Assembly (NCBI GenBank): GCA_025435555.1
Contig: JAIWWG010000064.1
Span: 151,436 to 215,435 of the forward strand
From: Chytriomyces cf. hyalinus JEL632
Lineage: Eukaryota > Chytridiomycota > Chytridiomycetes > Chytridiales > Chytriomycetaceae
DNA length: 64,000 nt
Direction: 5' to 3'
The notes under the pieces are model-generated. The model saw nothing but the letters and a program-made list of their open reading frames with translations, made no database searches and was not told where the DNA came from. Below, in pieces: positions 10,683 through 21,598 of the stretch; position 1 is the stretch's first letter, and each line of letters opens with the position of its first letter. Made by a program: the position numbers and the translations under genes.

Positions 10683-13600
10683 TTGAAAGCCTTGTTCTCA
10701 GCAAGCCCTGCCAACCTTTACCCTCAGTCTCAGCTTTACCAGAAAACAAAACAACGGAAAATTTTACCTCTGATTGCCTGTCAAACAAACGCAGCCACAC
10801 TATCCCTCCACCACCTGCAAGAACACACCAACCAGCCAGGACTACACCAGCCAGTATCCATTCTCATTGACTCTGGAGCCAATCCCAGTTTCATTCGATC
10901 CAAATATGCCAGCAGCTACGTGGACAAGACTTCCAGTACCATATTGATCAAATTGGCAGACAAAACAATGATTCAAGGGCGTTGTACCCTCCCAATTTCC
11001 TTTATTGTCAAAGGCAACAAATTCCAAGATTCCAATTCCTTCACGGCAGTCCCTTCTCTAGCATATGACCTGATTCTTGGAAAGGACTGGTTGAACAAGC
11101 ACAATCCAATTATTGACTGGCCATCAAATACAATCAAGATCAAGAACCATACCTGGACCTCTGCCACTCCAAGAAAAGTGCCAGAGATCCTGTCAGCAAT
11201 ACAGTTCAAGAAAATCCTCCGCAAGCCTGCCCACAACACCCTTTGTGGAGTCCTGATTCCTTCTGAACCTTCGAATGGCCCCTCCCAACTGATGACTGAA
11301 GATAGCAATCAGCTTGACCGAGAAGCAAGATCAAAATTGAATCCAGACCTGCAGCAGCTTTTGGATCGTTATCCAAAAGTGTTTAGTACATTTGAGGGAC
11401 TCCCTCTGCCAAGAAAAACCGATCTGAAGATCAAAACAAGCCCAGAATCCATGCCTCCATGGCGACCAATTTATCCAATGAATGAGAAAGAGCTATCAGC
11501 CCTCCGTGAAGAAGTTGACTTCCTGCTCAAGCATGGCTGAATCAAAGAATCGATTTCTCCATATGGAGCCCCAGTATTTTTCGTGAAACAAAAAGACAAG
11601 CTTCGATTAGTGTTTGATTACCGAGCATTGAACAAGCTTACTGTCAAGAACCGAGCCCCCTTGCCCAACATATTGGAGTCTCTAGACTGCCTGGGAAAAG
11701 CGAAGTTTTTCAGCAAAATTGACCTTGCATCTGGTTACCGTCAAATTCGTATATTACCTGCCGACACGCACAAGACTGCCTTCAGAACAAAATGTGGGCA
11801 TTTCGAGTGGATCGCGATGCCTTTTGGACTTGCAAACGCCCCTGGAACCTTCCAAGCCACCATCAACTCGATTTTTCGCGACCTGGTTGACCATTTCCTC
11901 TCCTGTTACATTGACGACCTGTTAATCTACTCTGAAACCTACAAAGAACACATGGATCACCTTAGTATCGTCCTCCAATGCCTCCAAGAAAATAACTTCC
12001 ATGTCTGACTGCACTAGTGCCAATTCTTCACTGAATCGTTGGAGTACCTTGGTCACAAGATTTCTCAGGGTAAGATCAGCGTCCTACCAAGTCAATACTT
12101 AGCCATTCAGAACTGCGACGAGCCCCAATCTTTCACCAATCTACGCGGATTCCTTGGATTAGCGAACACAATTCACCGTTTTGTCAAGAACCATGCAAGC
12201 ATGTTAGCACCCCTGTCAGATCTCCTCAAAGGACACAAAACTGTACCTTTCCACCAAGTTTGGACCCAAGAAACACAAGAGTTGTTTCACCAAGCCAAGA
12301 AAGCCCTAGCAGACCCATCCTCACTTGCCATGTTCGACCCAAGTAAGCCAGTCCACCTGTACACTGATTGGTCCAAGCAAGCCATCTCCAGTTATGTAGC
12401 CCAGCCTGACAAGAATTCAATAGATCAGCCAGTAGCATTTCATTCACACAAGTGCAATGAAGCAGAATCAAAGAACCATCCTTATGAAGGAGAAATATTA
12501 GCACTTGTTGAAGCACTACAACATCACCGAGCCTACGTACATGATGCCCAAGTCTTTGTTTTCACTGATCACCAATCCCTCTGGAGAATCCTTGACCAGC
12601 CCAAACTTTGCCCAGTCCATCACCGTTGGATTGCTGACATTCTCGCCTATGACTTCAAGATCCAGTGGAAACCTGGACAATGGAACAAGATTGCAGATGC
12701 TCTGTCAAGATTAAAGCACTCTCAAGAAATTGGAATTTAAGTCTCACCTGGTGTAAATCAGACAATTTCGAACATCCAAGAGCCTCCCATTGACCAGTTG
12801 TTTGTGACCAAGCTTTCAATAACTGAAGACCTGATGGATGACATCAAATCCATGAATCCAGACGACCCACAGTAACAAGAAATTTCGAAGTACCTGATTG
12901 ACCCAGACAACCCTGAAACGTTTGAAAATAATCCCGCATTGGTTCCAGCTTCCCTCAAGAATTCGATCTCTAGATACAAGCTTCGCGGTGGCCTCCTGTA
13001 CTTCACTGACAAGACCCACGCGAGAATCTTTGTTCCCAAGCCTCTTCGAGATCAGTTGGTTCGATCTGCTCATTTGTATGGACCAGTCATTCACAACAAC
13101 TGGGAAAGAACAGCTGAAAGACTCACTTGGTATTTTCATTGGCCCAAGCTCCACAAGGATGTTCAGCATTTTATCCAGTCTTGCGATGCATGCCAATGAT
13201 ACAAAATTGCCAGACGACTCCCATATGGATTGCTCCAGCCTCACGCAGTTCCACCACACCCATGGCACATGATTTCCATGGACTTCATCACAAAGCTTCC
13301 CAAGACCAAGGCCAGCCACACTGCGCTCATGGTTGTTGTTGATTCCTTCACCAAACGCACTCGACTCTTCCCCTGCCATGACACATCCACCGCCAAAGAC
13401 ATCGCCAACATCTTTTTCAAGGACGTCTTCAAGCATCATGGACTCCCTCGATGATTCATCAGTGACCGAGATTCGAAATTCACGTCTAACTTCTGGAACT
13501 CACTGTGTCAAGCTCTGCAAATTGAACCGGCCATGACAACTGCTTACCATCCACAAGCCAACGGACAAACAGAACAAAAGAATGATTGGATTCTTTCTGC

Positions 13601-14296
13601 CCTGTGCTCAGAAGTTAACTACTGGCAAGACAACTGGGGTGAACATTTACCAAAGATTGAATTTGGCATTAACGACACTGTGAGCTCCACGACTGGTTAC
13701 ACTCCGTATTATCTTGAGTATGGACAGCATCCTGCATCTTTCATTGATGTTGGATTAACTCCATATGATCCTCTCACACTACGAGATTTGCAAGCAACTC
13801 ACCAAGAAACTTGCGATAGAATTCGCGATTCCCAAGACCGATACGCATCCACTGCCAACTGCAGACGATTACAATCCCCGTTTCAAGTGGGAGACCTCAT
13901 TTTGTTGTCGCTGCGAGATTTCCGACCCCACATTCTAGAAGACCGACCGATCGCGAAATTGTCGGACTGCTACTCTGGACCTTACGAAATCATGGAGCTG
14001 ATTGGCGATGTTCCGCTGTGACAACTCAAGATTCCTGATGAGTGGAATATCCACAAGGTCTTCCACCCTGAGAAATTAAAATGTATTACTGGGACTCAGC
14101 GAAACCTCACCTGCTGCAGTTGCTCCTGCCAGATTTTCGAACCATCAAATCGGTGCTCGTGGCGCGGAAACTTCAAGGAAAAACTCAGGTCCTAATAAAA
14201 TGGAAGGATCATAGCCCCATTTTCAACTGTTGGTTAGACGCCACTCCAGAGCTACGCCAAAGACTCAAGAAAGACGTACATGAACCCAAGCAATGA
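10683..14296 (+). pseudogene. Pol polyprotein of the Ty3/Gypsy element (broken)
   Basis: Domains in order: aspartic protease with IDSGANPSFI (about 10865); reverse transcriptase with KIDLASGYRQI, MPFGLANAP and YIDDLLIYS (about 11640-11940); RNase H with LYTDWSKQAISSY and the FTDHQSLWRIL segment (about 12355-12600); integrase with a zinc-binding segment, then MDFITKL, SDRDSKF and NGQTEQKND as the DD-E residues (about 13060-13600); and a chromodomain-like tail, VLIKWKDHSP (about 14150-14250, another frame). In-frame stops occur at 11538, 12006, 12015, 12738, about 12873, 13197, 13452 and 14019. Most are TGA. A frameshift near 14080 separates integrase from chromodomain. Confidence 0.9.
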
Positions 14297-14319
14297 CCTT
14301 TCTCATCGCGTACGCTCTC

Positions 14320-14328
14320 GGAGGCGGG
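14320..14328 (+). other. Polypurine tract of the Ty3/Gypsy element
   Basis: GGAGGCGGG directly precedes the TG of the 3' LTR. This is the expected place for the plus-strand priming site, though one C interrupts the purines. Confidence 0.5.
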
Positions 14329-14514
14329 TGTTGCGTAACAACGCCACTTCCTCCATTGTTTCCATTTTACTTGACTTAAATTTTTCCTTCAAAATTCCGG
14401 AGATAGAAACTTCTTGAAAACAACAAGGCTCAAATCACCCTCACCACAGCAGTATAAAAGCCAGTATCCTTCTATCAATAAAGATCATCTATCAACCAAC
14501 ATTGCTTTATTTTT
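14329..14514 (+). repeat. 3' LTR of the Ty3/Gypsy element, end interrupted
   Basis: It starts TGTTGCGTAACAACGCC and matches the 5' LTR as far as GCTTTATTT. The last few bases of the LTR are replaced by the start of another LTR-like repeat in the opposite direction. Confidence 0.85.
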
Positions 14515-14855
14515 TGTTAGAGAATAGGTCAAGTCTGCAACTGGCTTCCGGACTATTCAGAGGCTGGACTTGGACTGCTTTCGTGCAGGAGAGATATAGA
14601 GAGTAGTAAGGGAGTTATGGAGAGACTGATCTTTATTGGAGAAAAGGGGCAGGCTTAAATAGGAGTTTCTGGTAACTAATCACGAAGTGAAACAGTTGGA
14701 AAATGGTTTGGAGGTTTAGAAGAGAGAGATTTTTGGTTTGTTGGAATTGGTTCAAAATAACAAGCGGATTTCTGAAATGTGGGAAATTGAGTTGTTGAGA
14801 ACTTTTGCTGCACATTCTTTGAAGTATGTCAACGTAATCCAGTAGATTACGTAAC
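14515..14855 (-). repeat. Probable solo LTR in reverse orientation
   Basis: The stretch runs from TGTTAGAG to GATTACGTAACA, and both ends carry the TGTTA/TAACA terminal pattern of LTRs. Read on the minus strand, CTATTTAAG (TATA-like) precedes CCAATAAAG (polyadenylation signal), the order expected for R-U5. GCTTTATT occurs on both sides, which may trace the insertion into the Ty3 3' LTR. There is no internal coding region, so it is a solo LTR or a fragment. Confidence 0.45.
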
Positions 14856-15339
14856 AGCTTTATTGAAATGTAAATAACCATAAATTCCAGAGTCTTCAAA
14901 ACCCTGACTTCTGAATTCTTACGTGTCATTTCTTTTAATCACCTTTTGATCTTTTTCTTCGACATTCCAAGAATACAGGTATAAAAGACCTTCCTCTGAT
15001 CTACAAAAAAGATCATCTTATCCTCTGAATATTCTAAGACCTCCTCAGAATCTGAGCCCATTCCATAACATTCTATGAAACGGAATTGGTCAATAGGTAC
15101 AAAGTGGCTTCTTGATCAAATGAGGAAGGTTTTCAAGTTTGTTCTGCAAGGCAGAGAGGAAGAGAAGATTATGGATTAACTGGTCAACTAAAAGACATGA
15201 GTTAAATAGGAATGGAGACAAGAGATTGACGTTGCCTGGTTGTTATGTCAATCTTGAATATTCCAAGATTTGCAATAAAATTAGATTTAAGATTTACAGA
15301 GGAAGTTGAAGGGTCTGGAGTTGTGAGGTGCTCCTGTTG

Positions 15340-15480
15340 ATTACGTACCATTCCAATATGAAAAAGACAGGACATGAGTTGCAGCTTTAAGATTGGAGAA
15401 GGAGTTGAGAGGAGTTGAGAGGAGTTGAGAGGAGTTGAGAGACTGCAGTTTATTGAATCAAGAAAAGCCAGCTTAAATAG
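15340..15480 (-). repeat. LTR relic with GGAGTTGAGA tandem units
   Basis: Four to five copies of GGAGTTGAGA lie at about 15403-15441. Read on the minus strand, CTATTTAAGC is followed by CTTGATTCAATAAA and then the CTCAACTCCT units. The segment CTTGATTCAATAAA plus CTCTCAACTCCTCTCAA is shared with the LTR at about 47.45 kb, so both belong to one family. Between 14856 and 15340 other short LTR-like blocks (a TATAAAAG at about 14980, a reverse CTATTTAA at about 15200) are visible but cannot be bounded. Confidence 0.45.
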
Positions 15481-15985
15481 CCTTTGTGGCGAAAATTGCA
15501 CAAGTTGCTTTTGCCAGTTCAAGTAATTGGCTACTGACCCCACTGCCTCCTCTCAACAGGTGTGCCATTTCTTCGCGACATGAAAATTCCTCAGCAGAAT
15601 TACAAGAACTGTTTTGCCAATTTGAATTAACAATGTAGTGTCTGATGTCTCCATTCATATGCTCAGGCACTTCAACAGCGTATAGACTCAGAGAACCCCA
15701 AATGTAGAAGTGCTCTGGAAGGTGAGATAGTAGGTGCAGTTTGGAACTCCTTGATCTCTTTGGTACATGTTCCTGAAATGTTTTTTGAAGGGTGCCAACT
15801 TCTTTTTGCATCAAATTGTACTGCTTGTCACTTGATTGATAGTGTGTATCATATACTGGCTTTGTAACTGCAGCAATTGCCAACCAAAGCCACTTCTCAT
15901 CAGGTAGAAACCAAGCATACAGAAAGGGCCTTACTTCTGTCCAGAAAATCCTCAAATTAAACCAAGCAAGTGAAACCAATCCCAC
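15473..15985 (-). pseudogene. DNA-transposase C-terminal fragment (CACTA/KDZ-like)
   Basis: An open frame of 170 residues contains SSKLHLLSHLPEHFYIWGSL, then VEVPEHMNGDIRHYIVNSNW. This matches the pattern of the C-terminal part of fungal TNP2/KDZ-type transposases: a Lys-x-His-Leu-Leu-x-His core, a Glu-x-x-Glu-x-x-Asn-Gly step, then an Asn-Ser-Asn-Trp-type segment. No catalytic centre is present, so it is a fragment. Family assignment is from memory of the motif order and could be wrong at superfamily level. Confidence 0.45.
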
Positions 15986-16726
15986 ACTCAGAGTTGGTTG
16001 TTTCTACTTCATTCATAACTGAAGCAGGATTGCCAAAGTGGATTGATTCACTGGAAAACAAAATTCCTGCAGTCACATTCTTAAGACCAACGAATGCTCT
16101 CAGTGTCCTGGCCATGCAAAGATATGAGCTGGCTGGCAGTTCTCAACATAAGTATTCTGAGTTAAATGCCCAGGCAGATGTTTTCCATGACTGCTGGAGC
16201 TCAAACTGTAGTTGGGATACAACAACTGGTCTTCAACATGATGCAGCTCACAATTTATATGTTCTTAATCCTTTCCAACTGGAAAAGCATCATTGTCTTG
16301 GTCACGCTTCTTTTGATCTGATTCTCCAGGTTTTATTGAATAATATTTGATCAAACTGTGAAGTAACCACTGTTATTCATGGGGTTTATCTTTCTTTCTT
16401 GCTAGTTGTTAGTTCTTTTCTTTCTTTCTTTCCTTTTCTTTTGTTTTATTTATTGTTCATTGTTGTTTTATTTATGGGCAGGAGATCGCCCTGTGACATA
16501 ACAATAAACCCAGAAGTACACTGAAATCAATCATCTAGGGAAGGTGGCTCTGAACTAGATGCAGCACAGATCGAACTCCTGTCAAGTACAAAGTTGCGAC
16601 GTGTCCCTCTGGGAGGAATCTGATGCGTCGTGGTCCTGGAAGCTAGTGGAGTGCTAGTTTTGGGTCTTGGCATTCTCATACAGAAGTGCCCTGAACTGCT
16701 CCTTTTTGCATGAAAGGTGGCGCTAG
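15986..16726. other. Transposon-derived non-coding sequence
   Basis: Short frames on both strands are interrupted. A (TTTC)-rich tract lies at about 16395-16450. I see no intact gene; the stretch links the transposase fragment with the inverted repeat. Confidence 0.4.
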
Positions 16727-16982
16727 TGGTCAGCATCCAAAGGCAAAAGCTGGAGGCCATGTGAGTTCTCTTTTCATGGTAGAGAGGTTTGAGGTGTTGT
16801 GCTACTTTTCCTGTTTGTCATATGCAGAAGCTATCCCATTCATGTCCCCTGTGGTGTAGCAGGCAGGACAAGGATACTATGACACTATCAAAGGACGAAT
16901 ACTTACTGGTGGAACAGTGTAGGGAAGAAGATTACCAACCACATGTGAAATTGGTTTACAATCAGGCCAAAATTCAGGACGC
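16727..16982 (+). repeat. Left arm of a long inverted repeat
   Basis: Bases 16727-16882 are identical to the reverse complement of 17528-17683 (156 bp by direct comparison). From 16883 to about 16982 the match falls to roughly 85%. A coding-like phrase in the diverged part (EEDYQPHVKLVYNQA) corresponds to EEYQPHVILVCNQA in the other arm. Confidence 0.9.
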
Positions 16983-17424
16983 ATAATGCGAAGCCATTGG
17001 GGGTAGACAGTCAGACACCGAGATGGAAGAAGATAGTATTCACTGAACCGTACTTTAATGGGAATTGTCCAGTTCTCGAAAGGCAGTGCACTGCGAAGTA
17101 TAGAGCATGACGCAGTAAAATCATAGTGGCGAGTGATGGTTTTTATTTATGTTGTTTACTTTACGCGTTGTTTTGTTTGTTTTGATCTCTTAGATAAACC
17201 TGTCAATTTGTATATCTACCTTGATTTTATTCACCGACAAATGTAGCCACCCATTCCTCAGACCTTCTTCAAGGATTTTGGACCACCTTGAGTGTTCAGA
17301 CGTTTCTCCCATCCAAATCAGCACCATCTACTATTCTATGTTGTAGGATCGAGATGGAAAACAATGAATGTGAAGTAACGAGTGGCAAAGTGTTCACAGC
17401 TTGTTGCCAGAAAAATTTTGCATA

Positions 17425-17683
17425 ACATGCCCTGACTTTCAGCCTGATTGCAAACCAGTATCACATGTGGTTGGTACTCTTCTTCCCTATACTGCTCTTC
17501 CCAGTAAATATTTGTCCTCTAATAGCATCATAGTATCCTTGTCCTGCCTGCTACACCACAGGGGACATGAATGGGATAGCTTCTGCATATGACAAACAGG
17601 AAAAGTAGCACAACACCTCAAACCTCTCTACCATGAAAAGAGAACTCACATGGCCTCCAGCTTTTGCCTTTGGATGCTGACCA
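17425..17683 (-). repeat. Right arm of the long inverted repeat
   Basis: This is the mirror copy of the arm at 16727-16982, separated by about 440 bp of unrelated sequence. The outer 156 bp are perfect and the inner 100 bp diverged. The two arms together could form a hairpin of about 250 bp if transcribed. Confidence 0.9.
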
Positions 17684-18738
17684 GTAAGGCCGCCTCCTTG
17701 GAGCATGGGCCTGGGAGGTTGCCTTAAGTTGCTCTTTGGCTTGACTTCCCCACTTGCTGCCTCTTGTGTGTAACCCAGTGCAATACACATGTGTGTGTCT
17801 GTTTCCTTTCATGCAACTCTGGGGAACCACTGCATGATGAGTTACCTGCCTATGCCCAATCACCGAATATACCTCTGCTGTACAACATCTACATGGTCGA
17901 CTCTTTTTACAGGGACATACTGAACATTCCAACTACTGAACAGACGCACAGCTTGCTCTTGCCTGGGTGAAGGAAACACAACCCCCACGGAGTTGATGCC
18001 GTATCAGTTGCTGTATACTCTGAAACTCCCAGGCACATATGCCCCAAGTTCTGGGATGACGTCCAATCTGGAGTCGATTTGCATCTGTTGCATGCTGTTG
18101 CAGTCACTCCCTGTTTTGGAGCACCAACCATTCTTCCGAAACAACAGTCAGGTCTATTTTCAGACCTCATGTGACGACGCAATGCTTGTGTGTGTTAAAC
18201 GATCATACTATAGATGTGCTTTTTATCAGTGATTTCAGCATGCATTCACAGACATCATTGCTGCAAAACCTTCCGGAAATTGAAACACATTTATCCAGAG
18301 GTCATCACACCTTGTTTTTCTTGATGAAGTCCCAGATGAAGGGACATAATCATTTTAGTTTTGAAACCAAATTCTTCAGCAAGCTGTTTTACAAAAAATA
18401 CACACAAATCTGTCAATAATATCTGAAACTCTGCATTTGCTCACTCACTATAGTTTACTAATGATGGCAGTTTTCTATACTGAGTGGTCTGGGCCTTTCT
18501 GACCTTGATGGAGGTTGCACATTCAGTACCTCTGCTTACTGAAAAGTTGCCAGCTTTTGCACAGGCCAGAGGTCGCATTTGGACTGGAAGTGGATATCTG
18601 CTGTTGGTGAACATCTGAAACAGCTGCGCCGTGTGCATTCGAAATGAGAGACTCATTTCTACTCATGTTATATTTCAAAAAGAAGAATGAAAGGCCAAAA
18701 AAAAACCCCAAGGAAAATGTTTTTAAAACGCGCAATGT
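17684..18738. other. Decayed transposon-like sequence
   Basis: Minus-strand frames at 17618-17932 and 17907-18182 are Cys/His-rich and broken. No domain is recognisable. The right end (18660-18738) is the 3' flank of the permease gene. Confidence 0.35.
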
Positions 18739-20876
18739 TTAACCATAAAGCCCTTGAACCTTGTTTTGAGTATCCACGGCGTCTTTGGTGCTCTTCTTGA
18801 CGACGGGCTGTTGTTGTTGCGCACCCGAACTCACTATGGACGTCTTTCTTGCAAATGAAGTGACTGAAACGGATATTCCTCGTCTTTGATGATCTGTAGT
18901 TATGGCATTGGAGCGTCGCGATACGTCTTCGCTGCCTCCTTGCATGAGGTTTTTCCAAGCTTCCAGGGATTTTGATTCTCGACTGGTTACAGAGATTAAG
19001 GATTCATCGGCGCGGACTTTGAGCTGTTCTTTGATGAATCTGGAAGGGGAGGTTGGAGGTCAATGACATGGTCAAAACGAACGCGTCTACAAAAAACCAA
19101 GGCCGCGCAAACACTGAAGCGCTTACATCTTTTCCGGCGACTTTTCTAAATTTTGTTGAATCACGAAAAAATAAAACGGCGTCACAAACGCGTATCCGGC
19201 AAAAATGCCCAACGCAGACCACGTCCACACTGCTCCACTCCTCACCATCCCAAGAATCCCCACCACCGCAATCAGAAAATTCATCCCCGCAAAACAAGGT
19301 CCAAGTCCAAATGGAACTTTAAACGGCCGTGGTAGCGAGGGTAGACAAAAATGCAGTTTCAAATACACGAGCGGTTGGATCAAGTACGCCGTCATTGCAA
19401 ACAATGTTCCCAACGCAAAGAAAATGGTCATTGTGTTGCTGTTTGGGATGAATTGAAGTAGCAGGCTGAATGTGAACCATAGGATGCACGTGATGAGGAG
19501 CGCGACCCATGGTGAGCCCCAGCGGTTTGTTAAGGAACAGAAACGGGGCAAGTATCCGGACCGGGAGAGACCGTAAATATATCGGCTGCTGGCGTAGAAT
19601 GTTGCGAGTTGGCTTGCAAAGATCGCGGGGATGTTGATGATGTTGATGAGTTGTGGGTGCATGTCTGGAAATGCTGTTGTCAAAATGAGGGCTGCACAAA
19701 ATAAAATAAAATAAAAAATAAAAAAAGGGCGTTGAGTATTTTGAATGGGGTTTTCGGTTCGAGTTGAGTATTGGAAGGGAATTTTCCTCACTGTATGGAA
19801 AGCTGACTGTAGACAGCGCCACTGATCCCGGTTTCATTCCTGCACAAATGATCAACACTGTCCAAGACGCTACCAAAAGCGTGAGATTTGCAGCGAGCAT
19901 TCCCCATTTCAAACTCGACGATGCATCTTTCGTTTCTTCCACAGCCACAGGAAGACTTTCGAAACACACGAGCAGATAGAGTGCCAGTGGCGCGCTTTTC
20001 GAGATTCCGTCCAGCCCAAATGGGAAATACGCGTTGGAAATGGTTCCATTTGGTAGCAAAGTTTCCCATGCCAAGGATAAATCAAATTGCCGCCAACACG
20101 CAATCAGCGGCGCAAAGACGACAATAATTGACATTGCGGACAGGCCTGTGATTCCATTGAAAAATACTTTGGGATGCAAGTTGAGGAGCCAACAGAATCC
20201 CATGGTTACGAGCCAATTGAGAATGGGTGAGCTCAGGTTTGATGAGATGGATGTGAGCGTTGTTCCCATGAACAACGTGACGTTTGCGCCAATGAAAACC
20301 TGGGAATTTTTTTGATCAGGGATTTTCTATATTTCGAACAAGGAGTTATCGATGATTTGGGGATGGGTACCATGTCGAGAGTGTAGGCGAGGCCAATTAG
20401 ACATCCCACGGGGCCGCCAAAAGCAGCTTTCGCCCAAGCGGCGCATCCCGAAGCGAAGGGCATGGCAATGGTAAGTTCGAGCAAGTTCATTGAGACTGAG
20501 ATCATGAGGACGGAAAAGAGAGTGTGGGCGACGATCATGGAACCCAGGCCGTAAGAGTAGCCGCTGTTGAAGCCGGAAAACTCGCCGGATATTCTAAACA
20601 ACAGTAAGGGCAACCGAAGAGCGCGTGTCAGCTTAACTGGAATGGGCAAAGTGGAGGTGGAATGTCTGATTTTACACTGCTCCGGTGACAAAGCCCCATC
20701 TGTGAGGGCATGTCAGTAACAAGCAACAAAAAACAAGTCAAAGAGCAGTGACGGTACATATGGATCCAGCTGGCAAACGGCTTCATCAGGCGCCGCTTCT
20801 TTACAAAATCCTTGTTCTTGAGGTTGATCATGTCCCTCAAGGGGTTCATGGACGAAGCTTCATGACCCGAGTTCAT
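18739..20876 (-). CDS. APC-family amino acid/ethanolamine permease
   Basis: A plasma-membrane secondary transporter of the amino acid-polyamine-organocation family. The ATG at 20876 opens a hydrophilic N terminus (MNSGHEASSMNPLRDMINLK). Helix 1 carries WGFVTGAV, then after an intron SGEFSGFNSGYSYG, which corresponds to the conserved unwound substrate-binding stretch of APC proteins; helices 2-12 follow. Read across introns at about 20760-20700, 20660-20595, 20372-20310, 19790-19690 and 19125-19045, this gives about 550 residues with about 12 membrane segments and a Ser/Gln-rich tail (TSFARKTSIVSSGAQQQQPV). The ethanolamine-permease resemblance rests on the helix-1 motif and on the GGPVGCLIGLAYTLDM segment. 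The real substrate cannot be read from sequence. Confidence 0.82.
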
Positions 20877-21598
20877 GTTTGTAAATCCTTTGTCAACTAT
20901 AAAATGTCAGTTCAACAAACCCTTTGTGCATATCCCGCAGTTCCGCATGTTTTGAGCCACGCCCAGCCCCGTTTCAGACCCCTTTCTATGTTCCAAGCAG
21001 CTTTGTTTCCAAACGCGACTTTTTTTTTCCAGCATTCGACACTGAGTCCGGCCACGAAAGTGATTGTGCGTATGCGTGTGGATGTATGTGTGTGGATGTA
21101 ATATGCCTACAGTTCTTCCGCCGAGTTGTATGTTGTTTGGATCCCATCTCCCTTGTCCAAAAATTGTCGGCTTGTTGGTGAAGCAACTTCAAACATTCTT
21201 GCTTACATACCAGGTTGAGGTGTTCCGTGGGTCGCTGGCAAATCGATACAGATGCTGGGGTTGGGGGGGATGAGGGGGGGTGGAAGAGCATTGAGATGGA
21301 TGGGTTGATGGCATGGTGACTCATTTCAATGTGTCCACCATCACTCACTCTCCAACGACATGACTCTCCAACAACCACACAAACAAGCAACCAAACAAAC
21401 AAACAAACAAACAAACAAACAAACAAACAAACATGAAATCTGACAAACAGTCGCGATCCATGTGAAAGCAAAGCAGAACCAAGTACGAGTGGCGTCACAA
21501 TAAATAAATAAATAATAAATAAAAATGAGCCCATTTAATCACAAATGCCCCGTTTAAATTGTCGCTCAGTCACTCTAAATAAAAAGTAAATAAAAAAA
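20877..21598. other. Divergent intergenic region with microsatellites
   Basis: This gap separates the permease (-) from the first GH26-like gene (+). It contains a (CAAA)n run at about 21386-21431 and AATAAAT-rich sequence at 21497-21525. No gene is seen. Confidence 0.5.
21386..21431 (+). repeat. (CAAA)n microsatellite
   Basis: About eleven perfect CAAA units in tandem, preceded by imperfect units. A simple repeat. Confidence 0.9.

Larger units (their letters stand above)
9316..14514 (+). mobile_element. Decayed Ty3/Gypsy chromovirus (LTR retrotransposon)
   Basis: Two direct LTRs of about 190 bp flank a gag-pol region ordered gag, protease, reverse transcriptase, RNase H, integrase, chromodomain-like tail. 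That order is diagnostic of Ty3/Gypsy, and the chromodomain is typical of chromoviruses. By eye the LTRs differ at about 11 of 185 positions, so the insertion is old. Coding frames carry at least nine premature stops and several frameshifts, so the copy is not autonomous. A tRNA-iMet-like primer site and a purine tract adjoin the LTRs. The 5' LTR starts about 10 bp from the mature 5' end of the tRNA-Glu gene, where Pol III starts, recalling Ty3 target choice. The 3' LTR end is cut by a reverse-oriented LTR. Confidence 0.92.

Noticed and set aside
10303-14021. TGA read as tryptophan (alternative code) to explain the Ty3 stops
   Set aside because: TAA and TAG stops and frameshifts also occur, the host genes use TGA as a terminator (for example WDR55 and NTH1 neighbours), and the Copia frame has no internal TGA.
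21386-21431. (CAAA)n run as a telomere or replication origin element
   Set aside because: It does not match the TTAGGG-type repeat seen at 63.08 kb and is an ordinary microsatellite.
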